Origin: an uncultured Collinsella sp.
GTDB taxonomy: Bacteria; Actinomycetota; Coriobacteriia; Coriobacteriales; Coriobacteriaceae
NCBI GenBank assembly: GCA_959028445.1
Contig: CAUFRY010000006.1
Location: 16,652 to 80,651, forward strand
DNA length: 64,000 nt
Direction of reading: 5' to 3'
Under the pieces are notes generated by a model. The model saw only the letters and a list, made by a program, of their open reading frames with translations. It did no database searches and was not told the DNA's origin. Of the stretch, positions 62,252 through 64,000 are shown in pieces. Each line of letters opens with the position of its first letter. The stretch's first letter is position 1. The position numbers were made by a program, and so were the translations under genes.

Positions 62252-63712
62252 ATGTACAAGCGCACCAAGATTGTATGCACCATGGGTCCCGCCTGCGATA
62301 GCGACGAGACCATCCGCGAGATGATCAAGGCGGGCATGAACGTCGCCCGTTTTAACTTCTCGCACGGATCCTACGACGAGCACCACGGTCGCATCGAGCG
62401 CGTCCGTCGTATTTCCAAGGAGCTCGGCATGCCCGTCGGCATCCTGCTCGACACCAAGGGCCCCGAGGTCCGCACCGGCCTTTTGGTCGACGGCAAGAAG
62501 GTTGCCGTCAAGACCGGCGACAAGATCGTCGTCACCGCTCAGCCCACGTCCGAAGATTTCCACGGCACCTCTGAGCACATCTCCCTCGACTACCTGGCTC
62601 TGCCCTCCGAGGTCGAGAAGGGCTCCCTTATCCTGATCGATGACGGTCTGGTTGCCCTCGAGGTCGAGTCCGTCGACGGCCAGGACATGACCTGCGTCGT
62701 TAAGAACGACGGCCTGATCGGCGAGCGCAAGGGCGTCAACATGCCCAACGTCAACATCTCGCTGCCCGCCATCACCGAGCGCGATCGTCAGGACATCCTC
62801 TTTGGCCTGACCGAGAACATCGACTACATCGCCGCTTCCTTCATCCGTGACGGCGAGTCCGTCCGCGGCATCCGCGAGCTTTGCCGCGAGAACGGCGGCG
62901 AGCACGTGACGATCTTCCCGAAGATCGAGTGCGCCCTGGGCGTCGAGAACTTCGACGAGATTCTCGAGGCTTCCGACGGCATCATGGTCGCCCGTGGCGA
63001 CCTGGGCATCGAGATCAAGCCCGAGCTCGTTCCGCACATCCAGAAGGAGATCATCGCCAAGTGCAACGCGGCCTACAAGCCCGTTATCACCGCTACGCAG
63101 ATGCTCGACTCCATGCAGCAGAACCCGCGCCCGACGCGCGCCGAGGTTGCCGACGTTGCTAACGCCATCTACGACGGCACCGACGCCGTTATGCTCTCTG
63201 GCGAGTCCGCTGCCGGTAAGTACCCGGTCGAGGCCGTTAAGATGCAGGCCAGCATTGCTCTCGAGACTGAGAAGTACCTCCCGGCTCACGCTCCGCTCGA
63301 GGTTCCGGCTGACGCTCACGGCACCCGCGTCGTCAACAACGTTGTGGGTATGTCCGCTGTGAACATGGCTACCACCGTTGGCGCCAAGTGCATCACCGTG
63401 CCGACGACCACCGGTCGTACCGCTCGCCTGATCTCGCACTTCCGTCCCAACATGCCGATCTGCGCGTTCTCCCGCCACGAGTGGGCCGTCCAGCAGATGA
63501 TTATGTACTGGGGCGTTATCCCGCACCAGGCCGAGATCACCCAGGGCACCGTCAACGGCACGATCGTCAAGGCGATCGAGACCGCTAAGGAGCTCGGCTA
63601 CGTCGAGACTGGCGACCTGACCGTCGCTACCGCCGGCGATCCCCGCATGAGCGTCCAGCTCGAGGACAAGGTCTCCTCGACCAACGTCGCTTACGTCGCT
63701 CAGGTGCGCTAA
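62252..63712 (+). CDS. pyk: Pyruvate kinase
   Basis: Pyruvate kinase makes pyruvate and ATP from PEP and ADP. The 486-residue protein shows RTKIVCTMGPACDSDETIREMI, NVARFNFSHGSYDEH, LLDTKGPEVRTG, the active-site segment FPKIECALGVENFDEILEASDGIMVARGDLGIEI (catalytic Lys and metal-binding Glu/Asp), and TQMLDSM...PTRAEVADVANAIYDGTDAVMLSGESAAGKYP. The C-terminal domain shows VPTTTGRTARLIS and the end YVAQVR. GGAGG lies 5 bases before the ATG. Codon choice is strongly biased towards C-ending codons with some CGT and GCT, as expected for a highly expressed gene. Confidence 0.97.
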   Translation: MYKRTKIVCTMGPACDSDETIREMIKAGMNVARFNFSHGSYDEHHGRIERVRRISKELGMPVGILLDTKGPEVRTGLLVDGKKVAVKTGDKIVVTAQPTSEDFHGTSEHISLDYLALPSEVEKGSLILIDDGLVALEVESVDGQDMTCVVKNDGLIGERKGVNMPNVNISLPAITERDRQDILFGLTENIDYIAASFIRDGESVRGIRELCRENGGEHVTIFPKIECALGVENFDEILEASDGIMVARGDLGIEIKPELVPHIQKEIIAKCNAAYKPVITATQMLDSMQQNPRPTRAEVADVANAIYDGTDAVMLSGESAAGKYPVEAVKMQASIALETEKYLPAHAPLEVPADAHGTRVVNNVVGMSAVNMATTVGAKCITVPTTTGRTARLISHFRPNMPICAFSRHEWAVQQMIMYWGVIPHQAEITQGTVNGTIVKAIETAKELGYVETGDLTVATAGDPRMSVQLEDKVSSTNVAYVAQVR

Positions 63713-63741
63713 ATCGCACTTGCAAGCAGACTTGCATTGCA

Positions 63742-63778
63742 AAGGGCCCGGAAGGCTTCGCCTTCCGGGCCCTTTTTC
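63742..63778 (+). terminator. Terminator of pyk
   Basis: AAGGGCCCGGAAGG-CTTCG-CCTTCCGGGCCCTT is followed by TTTCTG: a perfect 14-bp stem with a U-tract. Confidence 0.9.
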
Positions 63779-64000
63779 TGTGCGCTAAAGCCGGGGCACG
63801 GCAAAACACGCGCCCATTTCTTTACCAAAAGCGCGAAATCCGCCCTTCAAGGCCCAGAACTAGGACTCCTGGCTCCAAAAGTGTTCGCCCGGCGGCAAAC
63901 CCACACCCCGTGCAGAGCTGCTATATCGTTTTAGCAAGGTCAAGATCAGCCACGTTTTCGGAAGTATGCGGCAAATTCTGAGACCTCCGAGCACACCCCG
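63779..64000. other. Right-edge stretch with nothing recognised
   Basis: After the pyk terminator no gene, RNA or repeat can be supported up to the window end. A short plus-strand frame here has no ribosome site or family resemblance. Confidence 0.5.

Overview
The window looks like chromosome of a Collinsella-type actinobacterium (class Coriobacteriia). It has high GC, high-GC codon use, a secretin-free actinobacterial-style Tad pilus locus, PEP carboxylase plus pyruvate kinase metabolism, and short gut-anaerobe style operons. The genus is an inference from gene content and sequence style, not from a search. Most genes lie on the minus strand. There are no rRNA genes, CRISPR arrays or complete insertion sequences.

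Layout. 1-5.3 kb: 3' end of serB, then a lactate racemase (Lar) region with larB-larC-tetR on the plus strand convergent to larA-glpF(larD) on the minus strand. 6.2-13.6 kb: ppc, hisS, an internally deleted MFS gene, an M20 amidohydrolase and an EamA exporter. 13.9-24 kb: two tandem YhgE/Pip-type membrane proteins, htpG, a GNAT acetyltransferase, and a capsule/exopolysaccharide regulatory set (Wzz-like protein, tyrosine kinase, PHP phosphatase). 24.2-31 kb: pstB-phoP-phoR, a second (VanRS-like) two-component system, and a divergent D-Ala-D-Ala carboxypeptidase. 31-36.5 kb: a tRNA-Ser, three tRNA-Arg(ACG) genes, chimeric tRNA-tail/hairpin elements, an AAA ATPase and a large orphan TPR-type protein. 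37-47.2 kb: serS, a 57-residue membrane protein, proC, rlmH, an SPFH protein, tRNA-Leu, tatD, rsmA, metG, rsmI, a GH5-like protein with an altered active site, and tRNA-Phe. 47.2-57.5 kb: a small toxin-antitoxin-like pair, then a Tad/Flp pilus operon (cpaB-tadZABC-flp-four further pilus genes plus a DUF192 gene). 57.7-63.7 kb: rsgA, a P-type calcium ATPase and pyk.

How genes work together. LarA racemises lactate with a nickel-pincer cofactor; LarB and LarC act in making it, and the GlpF-like channel probably passes lactate. LarE and the C-terminal half of LarC are not in this window. Ppc and Pyk act at the PEP node. CpsB/C/D form the usual switch for polysaccharide chain length and export. 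The Tad operon supplies the motor, platform and pilins, but its prepilin peptidase must be elsewhere.

The most unusual content is non-coding. (1) A family of long 3'-UTR hairpins (about 3.1, 6.1 and 59.1 kb) has unrelated but well paired arms around a fixed internal loop. (2) Three tRNA-tail-flanked hairpin elements sit beside tRNA-Ser and tRNA-Arg. (3) Six tandem 9-10 bp repeats precede the AAA ATPase gene. (4) Two tandem inverted-repeat units lie after that gene. These are sequence observations; their functions are not known to me.
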